Source of the DNA: Luedemannella flava
GTDB lineage: Bacteria; Actinomycetota; Actinomycetes; Mycobacteriales; Micromonosporaceae
Length of the DNA: 64,000 nucleotides
NCBI RefSeq assembly: GCF_039528515.1
Contig: NZ_BAAALT010000067.1
Span: 1 to 64,000, forward strand
Direction of reading: 5' to 3'
Shown: piece by piece, positions 50,470-59,372 of the stretch
Layout of the letters: the number at the start of each line of letters is the position of its first letter
Numbering within the stretch: position 1 is the first letter of the stretch
The notes under the pieces: model-generated
The model's database searches: none
Told to the model about the DNA's origin: nothing
Seen by the model: the letters and a program-made list of their open reading frames with translations, nothing else
Position numbers and translations under genes: made by a program

Positions 50470-52617
50470 TCACTGCCCCCCGGTCGGCTCGGTCAGGTCG
50501 TACATGGTGGTCCCGCCGACCGTGGTGGACTCGTAGTTCGCCGCCACCCAGGCGGAGATCTCCGAGCCGACGTCGGCGCCGCCGTTGCTGAGCCCGAACC
50601 CGCCACCGCCGACGAAGTAGTGGATCCTCCCGGCCTTCGCGTACCCCTGGAACTGGGCGAGCGTCGGGGTGGGGTCGCTGCCGTTGAAGCCGCCGATCGA
50701 CATGACCGGCAGACCCGTGGCGAGCTGGTAGCCGGCCGCGTTGTTGGAGCCGACCGTGGCCACCACCCAGGTGTAGGCGTCGGCGTCGGCTGTCAGCGCG
50801 GCCACGACCTCGTCGCTCGGCCTCCCGGCGTTGAGCAGGCCGCCCATGCCGCCCCCACCGCCACGCTGCCCGCCGAACCCGCCAGCCTGACCGCCGCCGG
50901 TAGCCCGGCCACCGTTCGGGAGCCGGCCGCCGTTCGGGAGTTGGCCGCCGTCAGGGAAACCGCCAGCAGGGAAGCCGCCTCCACCATTGGCCCCGCTGTC
51001 GCGGAAGCCACCACCATCGCCGCCCCGGAACCCGCCCGGGCCGCCGCCGAAGCCGCCCCGCCCGAAACCGCCCGTCGACACGGCGGGCCCGGCCGTGACG
51101 ATCGAGCCCGTGTGCGGCGTCGCGACGGTGTTCAGCGTGTACCCCAGCGGTGCCGCCAGCCCGGCGGCGACCGCCACGAGCCCAGCTGCCGGCGCGAACC
51201 GCGCCACGGCCGGCTGCCAACGGTCCGCCAGCGACGTTGCCGCCACGACAGCCGCCGCGACCAGCCCGCCGACGAGCACGACCCAGCGCAGCCACGGGTG
51301 CCAGTCGGCGCTACGGCCGAGCAGGACCCACCCCCACCACGCGGTGACGGCCACGGTCGCCGAGAGCGTCGCGGCGGCCGCCGGGTGCGTACGCCGACGC
51401 CAGAGCAGGACGCCGCCGATGCCGACGAGCGCGCCGATCGCGGGCGCGAGCGCCACCGTGTAGTACTGGTGGAAGATCCCGGCCATGAAGCTGAAGATGC
51501 CGGCCGTGACGAGCAGCCAGCCGCCCCACAGCAGCAGCCCGGCGCGGGTCCGGTCGGCGCGCGGGGCCCGCGCGGTCAGCACGACGCCGGCCACGAACAG
51601 GATCAGCGCGGCGGGCAGCAGCCAGGCGATCTGGCCGCCGATGTCGGTGCCGAACATGCGGGTGATGCCGGTCTCGCCCCACCTCCCGCCGTTGCCGCCG
51701 AACCCGCCGCCGACGCTGCCGACCTCGTCGCCGGTGAGGCGGCCCAGGCCGTTGTAGCCGAGGGTCAGCTCGATGACGCTGTTGTTCTGCGACCCACCGA
51801 TGTACGGCCGGCTCGACGCCGGCACGAGCGTCACGACCGCGATCCACCACCCGGCGGACGCCACGAGCGTGAGCGCGGCGACGCCCAGCTGCCGGACCCG
51901 CTTCCACACCCCCACCGGCGCGGCGACGAGGTAGACCAGGCCGAGCACGGGCACCACGAGCAGCGCCTGCAGCATCTTGGCGAGGAAGCCGAAGCCGACG
52001 AACGCGCCGGCGAGCGCGAGCCACCAGGTCGAGCCGCGCTCCAGCGCGCGCACGGTCGCCCAGACGGCCGCCACGAGCAGCAGGACCAGCAGCGCGTCCG
52101 GGTTGTTGAACCGGAACATGAGCGCGGCGACCGGCGTCAGCGCCATGACGGCCCCGGCGAGCAGGCCGGCCGCCGGCCCGTACCAGCGCCGTACCGTCGC
52201 GTGGAGCAGCCCGACGGTGGCCACGCCGAGCAGCGCCTGCGGCGCCAGCATGGCCCACGGGTTGACGCCGGAGATCCGCGCGGACAGCGCCATGACCCAT
52301 AGCGACGCGGGCGTCTTGTCCACCGTGATGAAGTTCGACGCGTCGAACGAGCCGAAGAAGAACGCCTTCCAGCTCGTCGCGCCGGCCTGCACCGCCGCCG
52401 AGTAGAACGCGTTGGTCCAGCCGGAGTCGCCGAGCCGCCACAGGTAGAGCACGGCGGTGCCGACGAGCAGCGCGAGCAGCCCGGGCCGGGCCCACGCCGG
52501 GTCCTCGGGTCGGCCGCGCAGCAGGCGCGCCGCTACCGACCGCCGCGCGGGAGAGTCGCCCACCGGCGGATCGGCCACCGCGTCAGGGGCGGGCATCGGT
52601 TCGGAGACTGCTGTCAT
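50470..52617 (-). CDS. GT39-type membrane glycosyltransferase
   Basis: The 715-aa protein has about 11-13 membrane helices and the GT39/ArnT-like N-terminal luminal loop (NAFYSAAVQAGATSWKAFFF, SNFITVDKTPASLW), with the catalytic acidic residue expected in this region. A Gly-rich linker of about 80 residues (roughly 514-595: GGFGRGGFGGGPGG..) leads to an extracellular alpha/beta C-terminal domain (YTWVVATVGSNNAAGYQLATG, YVGGGGF-like end). The donor is probably a polyprenyl-phosphate sugar. Start ATG 52617. Confidence 0.85.
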   Translation of the reverse strand: MTAVSEPMPAPDAVADPPVGDSPARRSVAARLLRGRPEDPAWARPGLLALLVGTAVLYLWRLGDSGWTNAFYSAAVQAGATSWKAFFFGSFDASNFITVDKTPASLWVMALSARISGVNPWAMLAPQALLGVATVGLLHATVRRWYGPAAGLLAGAVMALTPVAALMFRFNNPDALLVLLLVAAVWATVRALERGSTWWLALAGAFVGFGFLAKMLQALLVVPVLGLVYLVAAPVGVWKRVRQLGVAALTLVASAGWWIAVVTLVPASSRPYIGGSQNNSVIELTLGYNGLGRLTGDEVGSVGGGFGGNGGRWGETGITRMFGTDIGGQIAWLLPAALILFVAGVVLTARAPRADRTRAGLLLWGGWLLVTAGIFSFMAGIFHQYYTVALAPAIGALVGIGGVLLWRRRTHPAAAATLSATVAVTAWWGWVLLGRSADWHPWLRWVVLVGGLVAAAVVAATSLADRWQPAVARFAPAAGLVAVAAGLAAPLGYTLNTVATPHTGSIVTAGPAVSTGGFGRGGFGGGPGGFRGGDGGGFRDSGANGGGGFPAGGFPDGGQLPNGGRLPNGGRATGGGQAGGFGGQRGGGGGMGGLLNAGRPSDEVVAALTADADAYTWVVATVGSNNAAGYQLATGLPVMSIGGFNGSDPTPTLAQFQGYAKAGRIHYFVGGGGFGLSNGGADVGSEISAWVAANYESTTVGGTTMYDLTEPTGGQ

Positions 52618-52715
52618 GCCGTCGATGGTGCGTTCGGCACCTCGACAGCCGGTCCGCCGAAGCTCGGAGCCAACTGTGAGATCTCCCCGACAGGTGGGGA
52701 CGGTACTTTCGCTGG

Positions 52716-53603
52716 ATGACCCCGCGCGATCCCGAGGAACTGGCCGTGGCGTTCGCCGGACAGCGGCCGCGCCTCCTACGGATCGCCTACGCGACCACGG
52801 GCTCGCTCGCGGAGGCCGAGGACTGCGTGCAGGAGGCGTGGCTGCGGCTGCGCGGCGTGGCCGACCCGGCCCAGATCCGCGACCTGGGCGCGTGGCTGGC
52901 CACGACGGTGGGCCGGCTGGCGCTGGACGCGCTGGGCTCCGCGCGGGTTCGGCGGGAGTGCTACGTGGGCACCTGGCTGCCCGAACCGCTGGTGGAGCAC
53001 GACGCCGACCCGGCCGACCGGGTCACGCTCGACGAGTCGGTGAGCATGGCGCTCATGGTGGTGCTGGAGAGATTGACCCCGGCCCAGCGCACCGCGTTCG
53101 TGCTGCACGACGTGTTCGGGGTGCCGTTCGACGAGGTGGCCGGGATCGTCGGGCGCACGCCCGCGGCGGTGCGGCAGCTCGCGGCCCGCGCCCTGCAGGT
53201 CGTGGCGGCCGGCCGGCCCCGGGTGCCCGCGACGTACGCCGCGCAGGGCGACCTGGTCGTCGCGTTCGCGGCCGCGTGCGCCGAGGGTGACCTGGACGGC
53301 CTGCTCTCCCTGCTCGACCCGGACGTGACGCTGCGCGGCGACGGCGGCGGGAAGGTGACGGCGCTGCCCCACCCCGTGACCGGGTCGCGGCGGGTGGCGG
53401 CGATCCTGCTGGCGATCGCCCAGCCCGCGCCGACCGAGGTGCGGCTGGTGACGGTCAACGGCGCGCCGGGGCTGGTGATCCGCGACCACACCGGTCGGCC
53501 GTCCGTGATGGCCTTCACCGTCGACCAGGGCCGGGTGACCGCGATCGACAGTGTGCGCAACCCGGAGAAGCTGGCCTTCCTACAGGCCGAGGGCGGCGCG
53601 TAG
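52716..53603 (+). CDS. sigJ: ECF sigma factor of the SigJ/ECF41 type
   Basis: The 295-aa protein has sigma region 2 (RLLRIAYATTGSLAEAEDCVQEAWLR), region 4 (TPAQRTAFVLHDVFGVPFDEVAGIVGRTPAAVRQLAARA), and a C-terminal SnoaL-like domain. The last carries the ECF41 hallmarks YVGTWLPEPL (linker), DGGGK and NPEKL. In ECF41 the C-terminal domain regulates the sigma factor in place of an anti-sigma. The usual neighbour (a carboxymuconolactone decarboxylase/oxidoreductase-like gene) is absent here. It is divergent from the GT39 gene and overlaps the HAD gene tail to tail by 24 bp. Confidence 0.93.
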   Translation: MTPRDPEELAVAFAGQRPRLLRIAYATTGSLAEAEDCVQEAWLRLRGVADPAQIRDLGAWLATTVGRLALDALGSARVRRECYVGTWLPEPLVEHDADPADRVTLDESVSMALMVVLERLTPAQRTAFVLHDVFGVPFDEVAGIVGRTPAAVRQLAARALQVVAAGRPRVPATYAAQGDLVVAFAAACAEGDLDGLLSLLDPDVTLRGDGGGKVTALPHPVTGSRRVAAILLAIAQPAPTEVRLVTVNGAPGLVIRDHTGRPSVMAFTVDQGRVTAIDSVRNPEKLAFLQAEGGA

Positions 53604-54200
53604 GTAGGGCAGGTCCGCGTCGCTGGTCCAGCGGTAGGCCGACAGGCCGGCGGCCCGGGCGCCGCGCACGTTGCGGTCGTCGTCGTCGACGAACAGGCAG
53701 CGCTCGGCGGGCCGCCGCAGCGCGTCGCAGACGACCTTGAAGTACTCCCTGGTGGGCTTGTGCACGCCCACCACCGAGGAGTTCACCACCACGTCGAAGG
53801 CGTCGGCGAGGCCGAGGAGCCTGAGGTCCGCGTCGAGCCGCGTGGTCGCGTTGGTCGCCAACGCCACGGGTACGCCGGCCGCGCGCACCTCCGCCACGAA
53901 CGCGAGCGCGGTCGGGTCGACCTCGCCCCGGTAGGACATCCACTGGTCGACGAGCGCGTGCGCCGCGACGGGCGCGAGCCCGTGCTTGTCCACGAGGCCC
54001 TCGGCGATGCCCTGGGCCCACTGGTCGTGCGAGTGCTGGCCGATGAGCGCCGGCTGCAGCAGGTGCCGCTCGAAGGCGACGGCGTGGACGGCGCCCGCGT
54101 CGAGCCCGGCCGCCGCCTCCTGCGGCGCGCGTACGTCCGGGTCGAAGTGGCGGATCACGCCGTCCAGGTCGATGACGAGCGCGTCGGGCTGGGTCTTCAC
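53580..54200 (-). CDS. HAD-superfamily phosphatase-like protein
   Basis: The 206-aa protein has all four HAD motifs: DLDGVIRHFDPD (nucleophile Asp), LATNATT, GVHKPTREYF (Lys) and FVDDDDRNVRGA, with a helical cap between the first two. Substrate unknown. GTG 54200 overlaps the smc stop (GTGA), so it is translated with smc. Confidence 0.9.
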   Translation of the reverse strand: MKTQPDALVIDLDGVIRHFDPDVRAPQEAAAGLDAGAVHAVAFERHLLQPALIGQHSHDQWAQGIAEGLVDKHGLAPVAAHALVDQWMSYRGEVDPTALAFVAEVRAAGVPVALATNATTRLDADLRLLGLADAFDVVVNSSVVGVHKPTREYFKVVCDALRRPAERCLFVDDDDRNVRGARAAGLSAYRWTSDADLPYLRAALGL

Positions 54201-57200
54201 GGCGTCTCTTCGTCCTCGCGCAGCCGCTGGCTGATCACCTGGGTGACGCCGGCCTTCATCGTCACGCCGTACAGCGCGTCGGCGATCTCCATCGTGCGCT
54301 TCTGGTGCGTGATGATGATGAGCTGGCTCTTCTCCCGGAGCTGGGCGAGGAGCGTGATGAGGCGACCGAGGTTGACGTCGTCGAGCGCCGCCTCCACCTC
54401 GTCCATGATGTAGAACGGGCTGGGCCGCGCCCGGAAGATCGCGACGAGCAGCGCCACGGCGGTCAGCGAGCGCTCGCCGCCGGACAGCAGCGACAGCCGC
54501 TTGATCTTCTTGCCGGGCGGGCGGGCCTCGACCTCGACGCCCGTGGTCAGCAGGTTCTCCGGGTCGGTGAGGATGATCCGGCCCTCGCCGCCCGGGAACA
54601 GCACCGGGAAGACCTGCTCGAACTCCCGCGACGTGTCGGCGAACGCGGAGGCGAACACCTCCAGGATGCGGTCGTCCACGTCCTTGACGACGGTGAGCAG
54701 GTCGCGCCGGGTCGCCTTCAGGTCCTCCAGCTGGTCGGACAGGAACTTGAAACGCTCCTCCAGCGCCGCGAACTCCTCCAGCGCCAGCGGGTTCACCTTG
54801 CCCAGCAGGGCCAGCTCCCGGTCGGCCTTGGCGGCCCGCTTCTCCTGCGTGGCCCGGTCGAACGGGATCGGCTCCGGGGCGGGCTTGCCGGCCGCCTCGG
54901 CGGTCGCCAGGTCGTGCGGGGTCGGCGGGACGAGCTGCTCCGGCCCGTACTCGGCGACGAGGGTCTCGGCGTCCAGGCCGTACTCCTCGGCGGCGCGGGC
55001 CTCCAGGGCCTCGATGCGCAGCCGCTGCTCGGCGCGGGCGACCTCGTCGCGGTGCACCTTGGAGGTCAGCTTCTCCAGCTCGCTGGCGTGGGTGCGCGCG
55101 GCCGCGCGTACCCCCGTGAGTTCGTTCTCGCGGCCGGACCTTTCCTGCGCGAGGGCATCGCGGTGCCCGGCGGCCGCCGCCAACGCCCGGCCCGCCTGCC
55201 GCAGCGCCACGTCGGCGCCGAGCACCACGGCCTTCGCGATCAGCGCGCCACGGGCGCGGGCGGCGCGACGGGCCGCGGTGCGCTCGCGGGCCTGGCGCTC
55301 GTTGTGCGCCTGACGGATCAGCGCGTCGGCGCGGCCGGTGATCGCGGCGACCCGCTCCTCGGCGGTGCGCACCGCGAGGCGGACCTCGATCTCGGTCTGG
55401 CGGGCGGCCGGCACGGCGGCGGACAGCTCGTCGCGCTCGTGCGTGGACGGGTCCTCGTCGGTCGGGGTGTCCTCGGCGATGCGCAGCCGCTCCTCCAGCT
55501 CGGCGAGGCCGGCGAGGTCGCGGTCGCGGGCCTCCTCGGCCTTCTGCCGGGCCTGGACGATGCGGTCGGCCTCGGCCTGCGCGCTGCGCGCGGCGGCGCC
55601 CAGCTCGGCGAGGTGGCGGGCGGCGACGTTGCGCTCGCCCTCGGCGGCCCGCTTCGCGGCGGCGGCCCGGGCGACCGCGTCCTTGGCGGCGGCGGCCTCC
55701 TCGCGCACCTCGGCGAGCTGCTCCTTCAGCTCGGCCTGCCGCTGCTCGGACTCGGCGCGCCGCTGGCGGGCCTCCTCCACGGCGGCCTGCACCTCGATGA
55801 AGCTCTGCTGGCGACCCGACCCACCGACGACCTCGTGCACCCCGAGCACGTCTCCCTCGGCGGTCACCGCGCGCAGGTTCGGCGCATAGCCCAGGAGAGT
55901 ACGGGCGGCGGGCACGTCCGGGGTGAAGACGACGTCGCCCAGCAGGCGGGTGACAGCGGGGCGCAGCGTGCCCGGCGCGCGGACGACGTCGAGGGCCCAG
56001 CGCGACCCCTCGGGCAGCGCCATGTCCGGCCGCGACCACTCGGCGCTCGCCCCGGCACCGGCGACCAGCATCGCGGCGCGGCCGGCGTCGTCGGTCTTGA
56101 GCAGCTCGACGGCGCTCTGCGCGCCGTCCAGGGTGGACACCGCGACGGCGTCGGCGAGCAGGCCGAGCGCGGCGGCCAGCGCCGCCTCGTGGCCGGGCTC
56201 GACCGTGAGCAGGGCGGCGACGCTGCCGAGCAGGCCGGGGACCTTCTCGGCCCGGGCGAGCAGGGCGCCGGCGCCGTCCTTGCGCTTGAGGCCGATCGCG
56301 AGGGCCTCCTCGCGGGCCTTCCACTGGGTCGCGTCCTTCTCGGCCGCGCGCTCCTCGTCCGACAGCCGCCGGATCCGGTTGTTGATCTCGTCAGCTTGTC
56401 GCTGCGCTTCGGCGTGGGCGTTGTCGAGCGCCACGTCGCCCCGGTCGGCCTCCGAGGCGCCCTCCTGCGCCACCTCGTACGCCTCCTGGGCGGCCTCGGC
56501 GCGCTCCATCGCCTCGCCCAGCGACGCGGTGAACCGGGCGATCTCGTCGGCCGCCGCGTGCGAGCGGGTGCGCATCGCGTTGACCTGGCCGGCCAGCCTC
56601 GCCAGGCCCTCGCGCTTGTCCGCGATCGCCTTCACGGCCACGACCAGGGCCTTCTCGGCCTCGGACAGCCGGCGCTCCAACTGCTGGCGCCTGGACACGG
56701 CGTCGTCGAGCCGCTCCTGGTGCGTCTCCAGCGCGGCGCGCAGCTCCTCCTCCTGCTCGCGGGCCTCCTCGGCCTCGGCGAGCAGCTGCTCCGGGTCGCG
56801 GCCCGGGCGCTCGTCGTCGACGGCGGCGCTGAGGTTGCGCAGCCGCTCGTCGGCCAGTTGGTGCGTGGCGCGCAGCCGCTCCTGCAGCGTGGCCAGCTGG
56901 AAGTGGGTGTCCTGCGCCTTCGCGAGGATCGGCGCGTCCTCGGCGAGGGCGGCCTCCAGCTCGGCGAGGCGCTCCTGCACCTCGGCGTGGGCGGCCTCGA
57001 CCTCCTCGCGGCGCGTCCGCAGTGCGGCCTCATCGGCGACCTCCCGGTCGACCGTCGTGCGCAGGGTCGTGTAGTCGTCGGCGAGCAGGCGCAGCTTGGC
57101 GTCGCGCAGGTCGGCCTGGATGCCGGCCGCGCGCCTGGCCACCTCGGCCTGCCGGCCCAGCGGCTTGAGCTGACGGCGCAGCTCGGCGGTCAGGTCGGTC

Positions 57201-57772
57201 AACCGGTTGAGGTTGGTCTGCATCGCGTCGAGCTTGCGCAGCGCCTTTTCCTTGCGCTTGCGGTGCTTGAGGACGCCCGCCGCCTCCTCGATGAAGGCGC
57301 GCCGGTCCTCCGGCTTGGCGTGCAGGACCGCGTCGAGCTGGCCCTGGCCCACGATGACGTGCATCTCCCGGCCGATGCCGGAGTCGGAGAGCAGCTCCTG
57401 GATGTCGAGCAGGCGGCACGCGTTGCCGTTGATCTCGTACTCGCTCTCGCCGGAGCGGAACATCCGGCGGGTGATCGAGACCTCGGTGTAGTCGATGGGC
57501 AGCGCGCCGTCGGTGTTGTCGATCGTGAGCGTGACCTCGGCGCGACCGAGCGGGGCGCGGCCGGACGTGCCGGCGAAGATCACGTCCTCCATCTTGCCGC
57601 CGCGCAGCGCCTTGGCCCCCTGCTCACCCAGCACCCAGGAGATCGCATCGACGACGTTGGACTTGCCGGAGCCGTTGGGGCCCACCACGCAGGTGATGCC
57701 CGGCTCCAGCTTCAGCGTCGTCGCGGAGGCGAAGGATTTGAAACCCTTCACCGTCAGGCTCTTGAGATGCAC
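54197..57772 (-). CDS. smc: Chromosome segregation protein SMC
   Basis: The 1191-aa protein has the N-terminal ATPase half (Walker A VVGPNGSGKSN), two long coiled coils around a hinge (VAALLTVEPGHEAALAAALG to GDVLGVHEVVGG), and the C-terminal half with signature LSGGERSLTAVALLVAI and Walker B FYIMDEVEAALDD. It organises and segregates DNA with ScpA/ScpB. GTG 57772 (VHLKSLTVKGFKSF) has GGAGACCA upstream and matches the family start; the frame is open to 57847. A 1191-codon antisense frame on the + strand over it is a composition artefact. Confidence 0.97.
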   Translation of the reverse strand: MHLKSLTVKGFKSFASATTLKLEPGITCVVGPNGSGKSNVVDAISWVLGEQGAKALRGGKMEDVIFAGTSGRAPLGRAEVTLTIDNTDGALPIDYTEVSITRRMFRSGESEYEINGNACRLLDIQELLSDSGIGREMHVIVGQGQLDAVLHAKPEDRRAFIEEAAGVLKHRKRKEKALRKLDAMQTNLNRLTDLTAELRRQLKPLGRQAEVARRAAGIQADLRDAKLRLLADDYTTLRTTVDREVADEAALRTRREEVEAAHAEVQERLAELEAALAEDAPILAKAQDTHFQLATLQERLRATHQLADERLRNLSAAVDDERPGRDPEQLLAEAEEAREQEEELRAALETHQERLDDAVSRRQQLERRLSEAEKALVVAVKAIADKREGLARLAGQVNAMRTRSHAAADEIARFTASLGEAMERAEAAQEAYEVAQEGASEADRGDVALDNAHAEAQRQADEINNRIRRLSDEERAAEKDATQWKAREEALAIGLKRKDGAGALLARAEKVPGLLGSVAALLTVEPGHEAALAAALGLLADAVAVSTLDGAQSAVELLKTDDAGRAAMLVAGAGASAEWSRPDMALPEGSRWALDVVRAPGTLRPAVTRLLGDVVFTPDVPAARTLLGYAPNLRAVTAEGDVLGVHEVVGGSGRQQSFIEVQAAVEEARQRRAESEQRQAELKEQLAEVREEAAAAKDAVARAAAAKRAAEGERNVAARHLAELGAAARSAQAEADRIVQARQKAEEARDRDLAGLAELEERLRIAEDTPTDEDPSTHERDELSAAVPAARQTEIEVRLAVRTAEERVAAITGRADALIRQAHNERQARERTAARRAARARGALIAKAVVLGADVALRQAGRALAAAAGHRDALAQERSGRENELTGVRAAARTHASELEKLTSKVHRDEVARAEQRLRIEALEARAAEEYGLDAETLVAEYGPEQLVPPTPHDLATAEAAGKPAPEPIPFDRATQEKRAAKADRELALLGKVNPLALEEFAALEERFKFLSDQLEDLKATRRDLLTVVKDVDDRILEVFASAFADTSREFEQVFPVLFPGGEGRIILTDPENLLTTGVEVEARPPGKKIKRLSLLSGGERSLTAVALLVAIFRARPSPFYIMDEVEAALDDVNLGRLITLLAQLREKSQLIIITHQKRTMEIADALYGVTMKAGVTQVISQRLREDEETP

Positions 57773-57915
57773 TGGTCTCCGTGGGTGGTAGCTGTCTGGC
57801 CTTTCGGCAGAGTACCCCGGCGGGGGCAAAAGGAAGCGCGCCGACATCGGGGTCGGCGCGCAATCTTCAGCGTGTCCTAGCTGGGGCTAACTGCCTGTCA
57901 ACGAGGTGGTGACGC

Positions 57916-58107
57916 TCAGGCGAGCGCCGGTTCCTCGATCCGCAGCAGGCTGTCGGTATCGACCGAGGCCACGAGGCGATCATTTTCCGCCCGCAACCGC
58001 AGCACCTCGAACTCAAGCTCCCGCACACGGGCACGCAACTTCGTGACCTCGTCGAGCATGCGCCGGTCGGGCGCACCGCCCACGTGGCCGTAGAGGGCCT
58101 TCGCCAT
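57916..58107 (-). CDS. Small coiled-coil protein, conserved in actinobacteria
   Basis: The 63-aa protein MAKALYGHVGGAPDRRMLDEV.. has a leucine-zipper-like heptad region (KLRARVRELEFEVLRLRAEN). AAGGAGAC lies 7 nt before ATG 58107. I recall similar small proteins in actinomycetes; the function is unknown. It lies 143 bp upstream of smc on the same strand. Confidence 0.75.
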   Translation of the reverse strand: MAKALYGHVGGAPDRRMLDEVTKLRARVRELEFEVLRLRAENDRLVASVDTDSLLRIEEPALA

Positions 58108-58345
58108 ATGTCGTCTCCTTGTCAGCGCCACCGGAACCCACCGGTCAACGCGCGCCCCTCGTCGGGAGCCATCACGCAGCAATGTGCGCGCATGGCAGGG
58201 CGCGTCTGGCGACAATTCCATAGTCCGCCCGAGCACCGACCCCAGTCAAGTTCCGCGCCCGGGCACGCCGCCGGACCTCTCCCGCCCTCGATGTCCGTTT
58301 GCTGACAAAGCCGCGTACGGGGGACAATCGCTCGTTGCGACCTAT

Positions 58346-58987
58346 ATGACCGTGTCCCTGGCTCCGCTCCTGCCGTTGTGCACGCACCCCGACAACGACC
58401 CCGCCACCTGGTCAGCGGCCCGGCTGACCGCCCCGGCCATGGGCGCTGTCGTCGCGGTCCGGCTCCCTCTCGCCGAGGCGACCCCGTCCCTCGGGCCGGC
58501 CGTCACGGGTCTCGTCCGGGCGGGCTGCGCCGTCCTCGGGTACGTGAGCCTCGCGTTCGCCACCCGGCCAGTGGCGGAACTCACGGACGAGATAGCCACC
58601 TGGTCGCGGCTGGGCGCCACGGGCATCTTCCTCGACCACGCGCCGGCCGGCCGGTCCCACGTCGGCACCCTGCGCCTGGCCCATCGCGCGGCGCTGCGCG
58701 CCGGCCTGCGCCGGGTGGTGTTCAACACGGCCGGGCCGGCCGACCCGCTCTGCCGCGACCTCGACGCGGTGATCTGCAGCTTCGAGGGCTCCTGGGCGGA
58801 GTACCGGGAGTGGGACGGCTACGGGTCCCTACCCGGTGACGGGCACCTCGTCTACGGCGTACCGGCGCTCGAGCGGGCCAAGGCGGTCACGCTGATGCGT
58901 CGCCGGGGCGCCGGCCTGGGGCTGGTCACGGAGCTCGGCTGGCCGAGCGGCGTCCAGTCCCTGCTCACCGCCGCCGCCCTCCCCTAA
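58346..58987 (+). CDS. Spherulation-specific family 4-like protein
   Basis: The 213-aa protein starts MTVSLAPLLPLCTHPDNDPATW and contains LGYVSLAFATRPVAELTDEIATW and LGATGIFLDHAPAG, typical of the spherulation-4 (TIM-barrel) family found in fungi and actinobacteria. Its biochemical role is unknown. Start ATG 58346 is chosen because the family begins here. The gap 58108-58345 before it holds nothing that I can support. Confidence 0.8.
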   Translation: MTVSLAPLLPLCTHPDNDPATWSAARLTAPAMGAVVAVRLPLAEATPSLGPAVTGLVRAGCAVLGYVSLAFATRPVAELTDEIATWSRLGATGIFLDHAPAGRSHVGTLRLAHRAALRAGLRRVVFNTAGPADPLCRDLDAVICSFEGSWAEYREWDGYGSLPGDGHLVYGVPALERAKAVTLMRRRGAGLGLVTELGWPSGVQSLLTAAALP

Positions 58988-59123
58988 CGCCGCCTCGCCG
59001 CCGCACTGCGACCCCTTGGCGGGCTGGCACGCTCCCCAACCCCGCTGACGGCGACCCTTTGACAGGTGGAGGACGCCATGCCGCCGACGACAGCGACGCG
59101 TTGGTGGTCCGCGATGGGCACGT

Positions 59124-59355
59124 CGCCAGAAGCTCACATCTGACTTGTCCGCGCGCAGCGGTCACCCCGCCACATGCGCACTTTTTGCGGGTCGGAGGCG
59201 CGGTGAACTCGCCAAATGCTCACATCTGGCGAGTGAGGTGGGCGGTCGCCCGCCAGATGTTCACAGTTGGCGGGGCTGGGCGCCGTCCGCCCCGCCAGAT
59301 GTGAGCAACTGGCGAAGCGCGAGTGGGGATGGCCGCCAGATGTGCGCAGTTGGTG
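59124..59355. repeat. Second 42-bp-phased palindromic array (6 units)
   Basis: Units of the same 22-bp class as at 37943 start at 59124, 59168, 59210, 59251, 59293 and 59334 (spacing 44, 42, 41, 42, 41). Centres are GCTCACA/GCGCACT in the first three and the reverse TGTTCACA/TGTGAGC/TGTGCGC in the others. Spacers are mostly unlike each other apart from a shared GGCG-like centre. The array fills the gap between the spherulation-like gene and mutM (58988-59372); the stretch 58988-59123 holds no gene. Unit 59334 ends TGGTG, still pairing by G-T. Confidence 0.8.
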
Positions 59356-59372
59356 GGGCGACCCGGGGAAGG

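Noticed and set aside
49657..52302. 881-codon + frame over the GT39 gene
   Set aside because: Arg/Pro/Gly/His-rich low-complexity shadow of the GT39 gene.
54305..57880. 1191-codon open frame antisense to smc
   Set aside because: Complementary to the strongly supported smc gene; high-GC codon-position composition gives long antisense frames.
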